Below are positions 6,079-13,307 of a stretch of 46,228 bases of DNA, piece after piece. This stretch comes from a virus: the IMG/VR virus record IMGVR_UViG_3300042982_000004, positions 1-46,228 of that record; one strand, written 5' to 3'. The notes beneath the pieces are model-generated. The model made no database searches and was not told the DNA's origin. It saw nothing but the letters and a program-made list of their open reading frames with translations. The position numbers and the translations under genes are program-made. The stretch's first letter is position 1, and every line of letters starts with the position of its first letter.

Positions 6079-6112
6079 AAAGAAGGGGTGTCGGGCAGAA
6101 TGCCCTAGCCCC
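6079..6112 (-). terminator. Terminator after nrdA
   Basis: On the minus strand an outer GGGG/CCCC stem (6112-6109 with 6088-6085) encloses an inner GGGC/GCCC stem (6105-6102 with 6096-6093) and is followed by TTCTTT. It is imperfect but well placed, 27 bases past the nrdA stop. Confidence 0.6.
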
Positions 6113-6138
6113 ACAGCCATTATTGGCACTCGGTCAGT

Positions 6139-7869
6139 TTACTGACACATTTCACAGCTTTCGATGCGAGTGATTTCACCAGCACCACGCATGCTGTAGA
6201 TGTAGTAGAGCGACAGGATGTTTGGATCGTTGAAAGCAATCCTGTGAATCCTACCGATATACTCTGGTGTATCGTTAGAGGTGAAGTATAGGTTAATACT
6301 CTGCCCTTGGTCGATCCACTGTTGACGTTGAGAGCACAGACGTAGGTGATCTTCCATTGGAATTTCAAACCCTGTTCTGAATACAGCCTTCTCTTCGTCT
6401 GTCAACCAATCTACGTGTTGGACACTGCCCTTACGAGCGTTCATATCCTTAACACATTGATCAAGGTCAAGTTCTTTGTGCTTGATAAGTTTCAACAGCA
6501 CTTTGTTAATGCGGAAGAACTCACCACCAGCACTTTGTTTGGTGAAGCACATGGCAACATCCAAACCAACACCCTCAGAAGCTCCTGCCATCAACTCAGC
6601 GGTCGATTTAGTTGGAGGCATCATCAGCATTGTAGCGTTGCGTTGTCCAAGCCCTACACAGCCAGCAGGCTCTCCCAGCGTTGCAGCCAGCCAAGAGTTA
6701 GCAGCAGTTGCATCCTTGAAGATTCCACGGAACACTTTAGTGTTCAACATCATTGCTTCCATGCTAGACACAGAGAGCATTTCAGTTTGCAGCAGAGTGT
6801 GGAAACCTAGAACTCCAGAGCCAAGGGCACGGAAGTCTTTAGTAAACTTGTAAATCTTCTGCATTGCACGCTTGTCATACTCAGTCATTTCCTCCATGCA
6901 CTCAAGGTACTCAGAGATATTGCAGTCAGACATAACTTGTCCAACGAAGACCAAGTGTTCAGGCCAGCTACGGTATAGTTCCAAGTTGTAGTTCAGGATT
7001 ACACAACTGAATGTGTATTCGTGGTTTGCTGGCAAGTTTGTTTCTTGACACAAGTTAGAAGCTCTTGTGCGTAGGCCAGCACGTTTAAATGCCTTAGCCA
7101 ACTTGCGGTTCATCTTATCAATGAACGAGAAGTATCCCTTACCACGTGGCATCTTAACGCCAAGGATCTTAGCAAACTTGCGAAGAGCTTCAGGGTTTTC
7201 ATCATTCATCATATCAACGAACTCATCGTCGATCAGCCAACCAACGTTGTTACTCTCTGTACGTTCGTACAGGAAGTCTGCAACTTTATCAAAGTCACCA
7301 TGTTGTGGGCGAATGCTATAAGCACAACTCCCGCGACGTGGACCTTGAGCAACTTCTTCCATCACATTGATAATGTCACGGACTAGCGGCATAAGCCCTT
7401 GAGAGCGTCCACCACGGATCTTATCACCTTCAGCAGGCCAGTCATCAAGGCAATAGCTTGTTCCATGACTGTGCTTTGTCAGGATCGCAGCTTCTGTCAG
7501 GAAGTCGTAACGATCAAACAGGTTGTTGCCTACGTTACCACCAGCACAGCTTACAGTTGTACCACGCTTACGGATACCACCGTTGGCCAGAAGAGGCGTA
7601 GACGGGCTGATAAAGCCATCCCACAGCGTCTGGAAGAACGCATCTTCCCAAGTCTTGCCAGCCCAGTAGGGAACAACGTTCCACCACTCAGGGTAAACCT
7701 CTGGAGCGTGCTTCGCCATAGCTTGTGCAACAGTGCGGAAGCGAGCTTTTACAGTTTCATTGTTGTACGAATACTTATCGTAGAACAGTTGGATGCCACC
7801 GGTAGTGTACCACGGTGGGCACACTCCGTCTGCAATTTGTTGTTTCCTTAGTGCAGAATAATCAATCAC
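6139..7869 (-). CDS. nrdA: Ribonucleotide reductase large subunit, class I
   Basis: A 576-residue protein, short for NrdA (about 760 in E. coli); it lacks the N-terminal ATP-cone, so allosteric activity control is probably absent. Redox cysteines are at C108 (V-S-C-A-G) and C289 (T-F-S-C-V). The catalytic motif N-L-C-Q-E has C274. The radical-transfer tyrosine pair is in S-L-Y-Y-I-Y, and the C-terminal C-E-M-C accepts electrons from glutaredoxin. The usual N-G-I-E-P region reads S-E-G-V-G-L. It starts with GTG at 7869, overlapping the nrdB stop as GTGA, with an AAGGAG site 7 bases upstream. It makes dNDPs for phage DNA synthesis with NrdB. Confidence 0.95.
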   Translation of the reverse strand: MIDYSALRKQQIADGVCPPWYTTGGIQLFYDKYSYNNETVKARFRTVAQAMAKHAPEVYPEWWNVVPYWAGKTWEDAFFQTLWDGFISPSTPLLANGGIRKRGTTVSCAGGNVGNNLFDRYDFLTEAAILTKHSHGTSYCLDDWPAEGDKIRGGRSQGLMPLVRDIINVMEEVAQGPRRGSCAYSIRPQHGDFDKVADFLYERTESNNVGWLIDDEFVDMMNDENPEALRKFAKILGVKMPRGKGYFSFIDKMNRKLAKAFKRAGLRTRASNLCQETNLPANHEYTFSCVILNYNLELYRSWPEHLVFVGQVMSDCNISEYLECMEEMTEYDKRAMQKIYKFTKDFRALGSGVLGFHTLLQTEMLSVSSMEAMMLNTKVFRGIFKDATAANSWLAATLGEPAGCVGLGQRNATMLMMPPTKSTAELMAGASEGVGLDVAMCFTKQSAGGEFFRINKVLLKLIKHKELDLDQCVKDMNARKGSVQHVDWLTDEEKAVFRTGFEIPMEDHLRLCSQRQQWIDQGQSINLYFTSNDTPEYIGRIHRIAFNDPNILSLYYIYSMRGAGEITRIESCEMCQ

Positions 7870-8921
7870 TCAAGTTCTCCTTTGTCAATATACCCTCTAA
7901 TAAACCCTTGAGTGTCCCAAGAACTCTCATACTCCATACCCATACCCGGAGTGAAGAAGTCCACCATCTTGTACGAGTCAGTTCCCAACTTAAACCATTC
8001 TGTGATTGGAGAAGTTGCTTCAGGGAAAGGCAAGTCGAGGCCGAGCCTCTCCGCAAAGACGTTCAAACGAACTTTGATGTAGTTCTTGAAGTCATCCTTT
8101 GTCATCCCGTTCAGCGTATCTTCCAAGAACGCAAGATCAATGATCAAACATTCATGTTCATATGCATATTGAATCGCTTTGTAAATCTGTTCAACACGCT
8201 TAGTGTCTTCACGTAGAGGACGACCAAGTTCTTTATAGTGTTGGTTGATTGCCCAAGCAGCAGCGAATCCATGCAAGTCTTCATCAATAGCAGATTGGTT
8301 GGTGCCTCTCACTACAACAGGAAGTTTGTTGTATCCGTTAGATTGGAAACTCTTCAAGATTGCAAAGCTGGCAAACAACAGTGCTGTTTCAGTCATCGAG
8401 AATACGATAACAGATAGTAGTTTATCTTCACCAGACAGCACACTCTCAAGCCATTCCACACGTGCAGCCAACTCAGGGTTTGCAGCGTATGCACGGTAGT
8501 GCTCGTCTTTATCCAATCCAAGTTGCACGTTAAGTTGGTTGTAGAAGCGAGCGTGAACTTGAAGTTCGAATGCAGCGAATGCCGCAGCCATTGCTTTAGC
8601 TTCTGGAGTTGGGAACACTTTGATGAACAAGCCATTCCAGAACTCTTCACCAACAATCAACTCATACTTGAGGAACAGTTGGAGAACAAACTTTACAGCG
8701 TGTAGTTGAGCAGGTGTTAGATCAAACAGAAGTTGCATTCTGTCTAGTTCAACTTTCATTTCTGTGTTAGTCCAGAACTGTTTGTCAAACTGTTTATCAG
8801 CAAATTCAAAGAACTGTGGGTAGACAGTAGCATAACTATCCGTCTGTGTCATGATGCGTGTCTTAGCATCAAAGTCGAACGGTAGCCCCATTGCTACCGC
8901 TTCTAGTTGCTCAGTGGACAT
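7866..8921 (-). CDS. nrdB: Ribonucleotide reductase small subunit (ferritin-like)
   Basis: A 351-residue protein that supplies the radical to NrdA. Recognisable elements are the H-A-R-F-Y segment with the candidate radical Tyr four residues after a His, M-T-E-T-A-L-L-F-A-S-F-A (second helix-pair Glu), and E-D-L-H-G-F (E-x-x-H ligand pair). One oddity is that the first ligand helix reads F-E-L-Q-V-H, so the Glu is four residues before the His rather than three. The first carboxylate appears to be a Glu (K-Y-E-L-I-V-G-E-E) where E. coli has Asp84. The order nrdB then nrdA with a GTGA overlap suggests balanced synthesis. Confidence 0.93.
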   Translation of the reverse strand: MSTEQLEAVAMGLPFDFDAKTRIMTQTDSYATVYPQFFEFADKQFDKQFWTNTEMKVELDRMQLLFDLTPAQLHAVKFVLQLFLKYELIVGEEFWNGLFIKVFPTPEAKAMAAAFAAFELQVHARFYNQLNVQLGLDKDEHYRAYAANPELAARVEWLESVLSGEDKLLSVIVFSMTETALLFASFAILKSFQSNGYNKLPVVVRGTNQSAIDEDLHGFAAAWAINQHYKELGRPLREDTKRVEQIYKAIQYAYEHECLIIDLAFLEDTLNGMTKDDFKNYIKVRLNVFAERLGLDLPFPEATSPITEWFKLGTDSYKMVDFFTPGMGMEYESSWDTQGFIRGYIDKGELE

Positions 8922-8930
8922 TAGTATTCC

Positions 8931-9269
8931 TTAATCGTCTGTAGGAGTTAGTGTACCCTGATAACTCATAATACGTAGAGTATGTCTCAGGCTCTTGTCT
9001 TTAGTTGCTTCAATTTGAGCCTCCAAACTTGCACACCCAGTTGCCAACCAAGCAGCATCAGTGCGTTCAAATCCTTCAACTCTGATTCCGTAGTATTCGA
9101 TCTTGTTAATTGTTCGATGATTACAAGCTACAAGTTCATAGCCAAGCTTCACATCAAAACCATTTGTAAACAGAATACTCTCAAAGATTTTCTTGTTGTC
9201 AATCTCTACTGCTTCTTTAAATCCATCGACCATTTCAAGATCGTAGAAACTCAGTGCATAATCGGCCAT
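8931..9269 (-). CDS. Unknown 112-residue protein
   Basis: I do not recognise this protein. It is soluble and acidic, with an N-terminal helix-rich part (Y-D-L-E-M-V-D-G-F-K-E-A) and the segment G-Y-E-L-V-A-C-N-H-R-T-I-N-K-I-E-Y-Y-G. It lies between thyX (1-base overlap, TAATG) and nrdB, so a link to dNTP supply is possible, but no motif supports a specific role. Confidence 0.6.
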   Translation of the reverse strand: MADYALSFYDLEMVDGFKEAVEIDNKKIFESILFTNGFDVKLGYELVACNHRTINKIEYYGIRVEGFERTDAAWLATGCASLEAQIEATKDKSLRHTLRIMSYQGTLTPTDD

Positions 9270-10219
9270 TACTTCACCTCATATTTCATGCAAACGTTAT
9301 TCGGGATAAGCTGGCGATGTTGAATCCAGCCTACAAGGTTGCCAGACCAGAAGTTACCATCACGATCTTTATGCGTGACACCTTTGTTTCTGAAGTCAGG
9401 TTTGTTTCTCATTGGTGTCGCTTGGTGTTCAAACGGACTGGCATGCACTGGCTCACTCTCCACCAGTCTCTGGTAAATCATCTGAGCCTTTTCCAATCCA
9501 TCATCCAGCTTACGGTAGCTCACTTGAGCACAGCAGCTAGCAGAGATTGCTAGGGCTTCTTGCAGCGTATACTCTTCAAACTTCCACAGTCCGTCAGGGT
9601 AATCACCTTGAGGTTCAGAGCCGTAGCGTAGTTTGCCTTCACTGTCACGGAACGAGAACACATATGGAACGTGCCACTCACCAGCTTTCAACTTCATTGG
9701 CCTACTTGCTTGTAGAGCTTCCCACATCAGACGTGCTAGTTCACGGATTTCTGGTTGTGCATCTTTATGGTTACGCAGCCAGAAGAAGTTGTCAAGACAG
9801 GTTGCTGTCATTACAGTCTTCATTGTCTGGAACGGCTCAAGCAAACGATTTACGATCTGTTTGTGAGCGCCAACAAGGAACATTGCCAGAGCGCTTTCAG
9901 CAGCGTCATTGGCAGCTTCGTCCCACAGACGCATGGCATAGGCCATAGATTCGTCGTCAAGCTCAGAGTTGGCTTGCATACCCGGCTCGTTAGCTCCCCA
10001 GTGAATAGGAGAAGCAGCGCCTTTACGGATAGCATCAATAAGTGTTTGTGTTGGAATTGCCCGAGAGGACGCAGCATTACGGGAGAACAGACGGTGCGTC
10101 ATGAACTCTCCATGAATGAAGCGTGGATATTCTAGTTCCCATGAGACGATGTGTTGACCGCTGGGCGCTATACTATGGGCGATGATCTTTACTGTGATTT
10201 GTAGTTTACTATGTTTCAT
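9269..10219 (-). CDS. thyX: Flavin-dependent thymidylate synthase
   Basis: A 316-residue protein that methylates dUMP to dTMP using FAD and methylene-THF. The ThyX motif appears as T-H-R-L-F-S-R-N-A-A-S-S-R (residues about 41-53), a phage-type variant of RHRxxSxNExSxR in which the Glu after Asn is Ala. Later conserved parts include N-F-F-W-L-R and S-A-S-C-C-A-Q-V-S-Y-R. The start is at the ATG at 10219, with AAGGAGG upstream. The longer frame starts with TTG inside the terminator at 10239 and is rejected. It stands first in the thyX-nrdB-nrdA block, which raises dTTP and the other dNTPs. Confidence 0.92.
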   Translation of the reverse strand: MKHSKLQITVKIIAHSIAPSGQHIVSWELEYPRFIHGEFMTHRLFSRNAASSRAIPTQTLIDAIRKGAASPIHWGANEPGMQANSELDDESMAYAMRLWDEAANDAAESALAMFLVGAHKQIVNRLLEPFQTMKTVMTATCLDNFFWLRNHKDAQPEIRELARLMWEALQASRPMKLKAGEWHVPYVFSFRDSEGKLRYGSEPQGDYPDGLWKFEEYTLQEALAISASCCAQVSYRKLDDGLEKAQMIYQRLVESEPVHASPFEHQATPMRNKPDFRNKGVTHKDRDGNFWSGNLVGWIQHRQLIPNNVCMKYEVK

Positions 10220-10238
10220 ATAGCCTCCTTCAGAATGC

Positions 10239-10265
10239 AAAAAGGAAGCCTTTTGAGGGGCTTCC
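10239..10265 (-). terminator. Rho-independent terminator upstream of thyX
   Basis: On the minus strand GGAAGCC (10265-10259) pairs over 7 bp with GGCTTCC (10250-10244), with an 8-nt loop and TTTTT after it. The plus strand also has a short T-rich tail, so it may act in both directions. It lies between the promoter at 10297-10326 and the thyX ribosome site. Confidence 0.85.
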
Positions 10266-10296
10266 CTTTTCTTGGGTAAGTGTGTCTAAGGGTGAT

Positions 10297-10326
10297 ATTA
10301 TCCCATTAAACACATGTCCTTGTCAA
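10297..10326 (-). promoter_or_regulatory. Sigma70-like promoter upstream of thyX
   Basis: Leftward. TTGACA (10326-10321), 18-bp spacer, GATAAT (10302-10297). The stop codon of the preceding gene lies inside the -35 box. Transcription would start near 10290 and meet a terminator about 25 bases later, so thyX expression may depend on readthrough or attenuation. Confidence 0.7.
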
Positions 10327-10919
10327 GCGTTTCTTAGCAGCAATTGATCCGTATCTTTGCTTGCCGTTGGTCGGTCATCAATCAGTACCCCTTGAGCCTG
10401 AGCATCAATGATGATAGCAAGAGAAGCCATAGCATGACCGAGATTGTGCACGGTACTGTCAGATGCATCCTCTTGTCCCTCCTGCCACTGAGCGATATGC
10501 CTCAGTGCTGCGTCAATATAGACAGATGCTTTGACGTTTGTATCACGCCAGTTGCACACTCCATATTTAACAGCGCCATTCTCTAAAGCTCGGTTGACTT
10601 CGATGTTGGCTGCGAGCGGCAAGTAGCGTAGAGAGTATTTCTTGCTGGCAGCCCCGACCTTTGGGTTTCCAATCTCCGATGCATCTACCCCGCCGCTCAC
10701 ACGCTCTTCGTGGATAGCGATTTCGCCTTCCTCAAAGAACTCCCAAGCGTTTCCTTGGTAGTAGAATGCTACGCTATCAGTATCATCCCCGTTGCTCTTA
10801 TAACGCCTTACAGGGTGCCCAGCAGGGAAGTGTTGACCACCAACTTCAACATCACAGGCGAAGTGGCAGATAGTGTTATCTGGTAGATCGATTAGTTCAA
10901 CTGCATCAAGAATCCTCAT
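10323..10919 (-). CDS. DUF5664-type (dATP/dGTP diphosphohydrolase-like) protein
   Basis: A 198-residue protein. The second half carries the hallmark of this all-alpha family: L-P-L-A-A-N-I-E-V-N-R-A-L-E-N-G-A-x-K-Y-G, then N-W-R-D, then a helix with A-A-L-R-H-I-A-Q-W-Q-E-G-Q-E, then H-N-L-G-H-A-M-A-S-L-A-I-I-I-D. Known: related phage enzymes remove pyrophosphate or phosphates from purine dNTPs; the exact substrate differs between phages. The N-terminal 85 residues are a separate beta-rich domain I do not recognise. The position just before thyX and nrdBA fits nucleotide metabolism. Confidence 0.75.
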   Translation of the reverse strand: MRILDAVELIDLPDNTICHFACDVEVGGQHFPAGHPVRRYKSNGDDTDSVAFYYQGNAWEFFEEGEIAIHEERVSGGVDASEIGNPKVGAASKKYSLRYLPLAANIEVNRALENGAVKYGVCNWRDTNVKASVYIDAALRHIAQWQEGQEDASDSTVHNLGHAMASLAIIIDAQAQGVLIDDRPTASKDTDQLLLRNA

Positions 10920-11115
10920 TCAAATGCTCCACGGTTGCATACAGCGGTTCATCCAATCCAAGAGCGTCTTCCAAGATCGCCTTGAACGTTGTAATTTTTA
11001 CCAGAAGGATCATCAATTGTTCCTCAGTATCCCCATGCTCATCCATCAGTTTCTGACCGAATGCGTGAAGTTCTGTAGGATCAAGCAAGTCCATTGCGTT
11101 GATCTTATTGCCCAT
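10906..11115 (-). CDS. Unknown small helical protein
   Basis: A 69-residue acidic, helical protein (Q-L-M-I-L-L-V-K-I-T-T-F-K-A-I-L-E-D-A-L). I placed the start at the ATG at 11115, which overlaps the upstream stop and has AGGGG about 8 bases before it. An alternative ATG at 11136 with AAGGTG upstream cannot be excluded. It overlaps the next gene by 14 bases. No function is assigned. Confidence 0.55.
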   Translation of the reverse strand: MGNKINAMDLLDPTELHAFGQKLMDEHGDTEEQLMILLVKITTFKAILEDALGLDEPLYATVEHLNEDS

Positions 11116-11266
11116 TGACGTGCCCCTGAATGGCATCAAAGATCACCTTTAGGACAGGCAACACTTCTGGAATTTCATGGTCTTCAGGGAAGGCTTCTTC
11201 GCATAGGTTTAGAATGTCGAAGGCCAGCGATGCTTGTTTGGTAGATAGTGCAACTTGTTGCTCCAT
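11105..11266 (-). CDS. Unknown 53-residue protein
   Basis: A small helical, acidic protein (A-S-L-A-F-D-I-L-N-L-C-E-E-A-F). The ATG at 11266 has AAGGAG 7 bases upstream; the longer frame would begin at GTG inside the membrane-protein gene. I do not recognise it. Confidence 0.55.
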   Translation of the reverse strand: MEQQVALSTKQASLAFDILNLCEEAFPEDHEIPEVLPVLKVIFDAIQGHVNGQ

Positions 11267-11277
11267 TAGTTTCTCCT

Positions 11278-11451
11278 TTATCGTCTTATTGGGGTAACAC
11301 AAGTGTAACCACCGAAGGCAGGCTTCATCAGAACTCCACCTTTACGATCACAATCTTGGTTTGCGATAACCATGCCCACAAAGAACAAAGCCACCAGACC
11401 GATGAAAGCGGTTGTGATTGCAGCTTCGATCCATTCTTCAAAGTCGTTCAT
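11278..11451 (-). CDS. Small single-pass membrane protein
   Basis: A 57-residue protein. The N-terminus is acidic, followed by one membrane segment (residues about 11-30) and a short outer tail with C-x-x-K-G-G-V-L and G-G-Y-T-C-V. That Cys-KGG-Cys tail is common in tiny phage membrane proteins of unknown role. The ATG at 11451 has AGAGGG upstream. A promoter at 11480-11508 directly precedes it, so it heads the operon that runs down to the DUF5664 gene. Confidence 0.7.
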   Translation of the reverse strand: MNDFEEWIEAAITTAFIGLVALFFVGMVIANQDCDRKGGVLMKPAFGGYTCVTPIRR

Positions 11452-11479
11452 GTCTTACCCTCTTAGTAAATGTGGGGCC

Positions 11480-11508
11480 ATCTTATGACAGCCCCGTCTT
11501 TATGTCAA
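11480..11508 (-). promoter_or_regulatory. Sigma70-like promoter with overlapping dyad
   Basis: Leftward. TTGACA (11508-11503), 17-bp spacer, TAAGAT (11485-11480). The -35 box contains the stop codon of the metallophosphoesterase gene. The -10 box lies in the loop of a GGGGC/GCCCC dyad (11474-11495). Confidence 0.65.
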
Positions 11509-12278
11509 GCTGTTTTGTAACGTTTTGTCATGTAGTCTAGCGAGACTGGGCAAGGCAGGCCAAAACCATCCTCAACCTCGTTCAGCACCATGATGCCACG
11601 GAAGTGCGAGTTACCTTGGTAGCCCTTGTACGCCTCGTCATGAGGGTAGCAGGCACCGTTGATGATACCAATGCGGTACTTGCCATCAAGCTGGTTGTCA
11701 GCGATTGCAATGTCCAGCACTTGCTTGTGCCCTACGACAAACGATCCACCTACAGCCTTCAACTGTCCAGCAGCATTACCAGCACGTGGTCTGCCGTTCA
11801 TCGGGTTCATCAGGTAGTGCACATAATGGATACCATCGATTGCGATAGGCTTCAGAAATGGAACCACCTCCCAACCAAATTGCTCCAGATTAAGTGTAGC
11901 TGTACCGACAAAACCGTCAAGCTCTGGATTGTCGTTTGCCATCCGATTGAAGCGTTCTTCGTGATTACCTTCACAGAATACCATGCGAGGGTTGTACACT
12001 TTCTTCTTGTTGGCTCGCTGTTGCTCTTGCAGGCGTTTAATTGGATCAGTAAGGAGTCGCATGCCTTCCAAACCTGCTTCGATATCCAAGACAAGACGAC
12101 GACCCTCCATAGATTTCTTGCCCTTATCGTAAGAGCTTAGCGACTCAAAGTCAAAGTGATCACCAATGTGAACAATCACATCTGGCTTCTTATCAGCGAT
12201 GTACTGACCAACGTAGGACAGATACTCCAGCGACTCACTTGGCTTACATTGTGTGTCAGCGATAATTAGGTGTTTCAT
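11505..12278 (-). CDS. Calcineurin-like metallophosphoesterase
   Basis: A 257-residue protein. The metal motifs run in order: I-A-D-T-Q (D-x-Q in place of the usual D-x-H), H-I-G-D-H-F-D, G-N-H-E-E-R, Y-V-H-Y and G-H-K-Q. This phage subgroup is related to DNA repair phosphoesterases of the SbcD/Mre11 type but is short and has no visible nuclease partner here. The substrate could be DNA ends, RNA ends or nucleotides. The ATG at 12278 has AAGGAGG and overlaps the upstream stop as ATGA. Confidence 0.85.
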   Translation of the reverse strand: MKHLIIADTQCKPSESLEYLSYVGQYIADKKPDVIVHIGDHFDFESLSSYDKGKKSMEGRRLVLDIEAGLEGMRLLTDPIKRLQEQQRANKKKVYNPRMVFCEGNHEERFNRMANDNPELDGFVGTATLNLEQFGWEVVPFLKPIAIDGIHYVHYLMNPMNGRPRAGNAAGQLKAVGGSFVVGHKQVLDIAIADNQLDGKYRIGIINGACYPHDEAYKGYQGNSHFRGIMVLNEVEDGFGLPCPVSLDYMTKRYKTA

Positions 12279-12604
12279 GATACCTCCTTTGGTGCCCATA
12301 ACTTGGCAAATTTTAATACGTTTGGTACTTGATCGCTCTCAACAGGGAGAACAACCAAGCAACTACCCTTACCATCACAGATGGTATTCTCATGACCTTC
12401 CCAGTGATTCAGGGTTGTCTTGATCTTGTCGTACTCTTTGCGGCTAACACGAAGAGTAACTTTACGGAAAGAGTTGTGGAACCAATCTCCGTAGTCGTTA
12501 TCAGTCTTGAAGACAGTGTGTGCATTCAAGATACTGTGTGCTACTAGAGTTGGCACCATGTAATCAGGTGCCTCGTCCAGAACAGCGATGTACATTTTCT
12601 TCAT
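12275..12604 (-). CDS. PTH2-like (peptidyl-tRNA hydrolase II fold) protein
   Basis: A 109-residue protein. The N-terminus K-M-Y-I-A-V-L-D-E-A-P, with V-A-H-S-I-L-N-A-H soon after, and the later F-R-K-V-T-L-R-V-S and N-V-L-K-F-A-K-L-W resemble phage proteins with a PTH2 fold. Known: PTH2 frees tRNA from stalled peptidyl-tRNA. Whether the catalytic residues are kept cannot be judged by eye. The start at 12604 follows GGAG by 9 bases. It is coupled to the Lar-like gene upstream and the phosphoesterase downstream by ATGA overlaps. Confidence 0.5.
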   Translation of the reverse strand: MKKMYIAVLDEAPDYMVPTLVAHSILNAHTVFKTDNDYGDWFHNSFRKVTLRVSRKEYDKIKTTLNHWEGHENTICDGKGSCLVVLPVESDQVPNVLKFAKLWAPKEVS

Positions 12605-12759
12605 TTTCTGTCTCCATTCCATTTAGCTACGGCAGTCTTGTCTCCAATCTCAGATACAGAATGTCTGCAACTTCCACATGAAATGGTCGTGACACACATA
12701 TCAGTGAACGGACTCTTCACAGCTTTCCCGCCGCAGACCTTACATGGTTGTAGATTCAT
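12601..12759 (-). CDS. Lar-like zinc-finger protein
   Basis: A 52-residue protein matching the Lar family layout: P-C-K-V-C-G-G near the N-terminus (C6, C9), then I-S-C-G-S-C-R (C28, C31), and the ending A-V-A-K-W-N-x-D-R. Known: Rac prophage Lar modulates type I restriction-modification in E. coli; most phage relatives are untested. Two 4-base ATGA overlaps and a GGAGGGG ribosome site support it as a real gene. Confidence 0.8.
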   Translation of the reverse strand: MNLQPCKVCGGKAVKSPFTDMCVTTISCGSCRHSVSEIGDKTAVAKWNGDRK

Positions 12760-13307
12760 TTCCCCTCCTTCAACATTCTCAATACTTGAGCTTTACGCTC
12801 TGGAACTGTTCGTGCAGGAGTTTCACCTCTTGCAGTGATCCACGCCTTAACCACATCTGCTTTACCTTTGCAGATGGCAATTGCTTGTTTAGCAATTGCA
12901 GCGTCTTCATGGGACATATCAAAACGCTCAGAGTGTGTCTTGATTTTGTGGCAAGGCTTACACAATAGTGCAAGGTCTTCCATTCTGACAAAGACAATCC
13001 CCTCAACAAACGACTGAACATCAGTCACCTTCTTGAGGGAATACTCACCAGTCTTGTGGTCCACTTCCATATTCTTGAGGACGTGTTCCTTCTTGCAAAT
13101 CTCGCACACTCCACCCCAAACTTTAGGACGTCCTTTGCGTAGTTTTGCATTAGGATTGGCTATCATGACACGTGCTTGCTTGATAAACTCAAGCTTGACA
13201 GGGTTTTTAGCCCAAAGGTAGCGACGAATGCCGCCCCTCATCCAAGCCAGAAATGCAGCCTCAGTCTTCCAGAACTGCGGGTATTCGACCCAAGGCTTGT
13301 AATCCAT
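12756..13307 (-). CDS. HNH endonuclease with zinc knuckles
   Basis: A 183-residue protein. The HNH core is C-E-I-C (residues 69-72), M-E-V-D-H-K, then L-L-C-K-P-C-H-K-I-K-T-H. Two CxxC pairs bind zinc and the D-H and terminal H give the catalytic centre. The N-terminal 60 residues are basic and probably bind DNA. It sits between the exonuclease and the Lar-like gene. It may be a free-standing homing endonuclease, or a replication or repair nuclease; the tight ATGA/TGATG overlaps argue for a long-standing operon member. Confidence 0.85.
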   Translation of the reverse strand: MDYKPWVEYPQFWKTEAAFLAWMRGGIRRYLWAKNPVKLEFIKQARVMIANPNAKLRKGRPKVWGGVCEICKKEHVLKNMEVDHKTGEYSLKKVTDVQSFVEGIVFVRMEDLALLCKPCHKIKTHSERFDMSHEDAAIAKQAIAICKGKADVVKAWITARGETPARTVPERKAQVLRMLKEGK

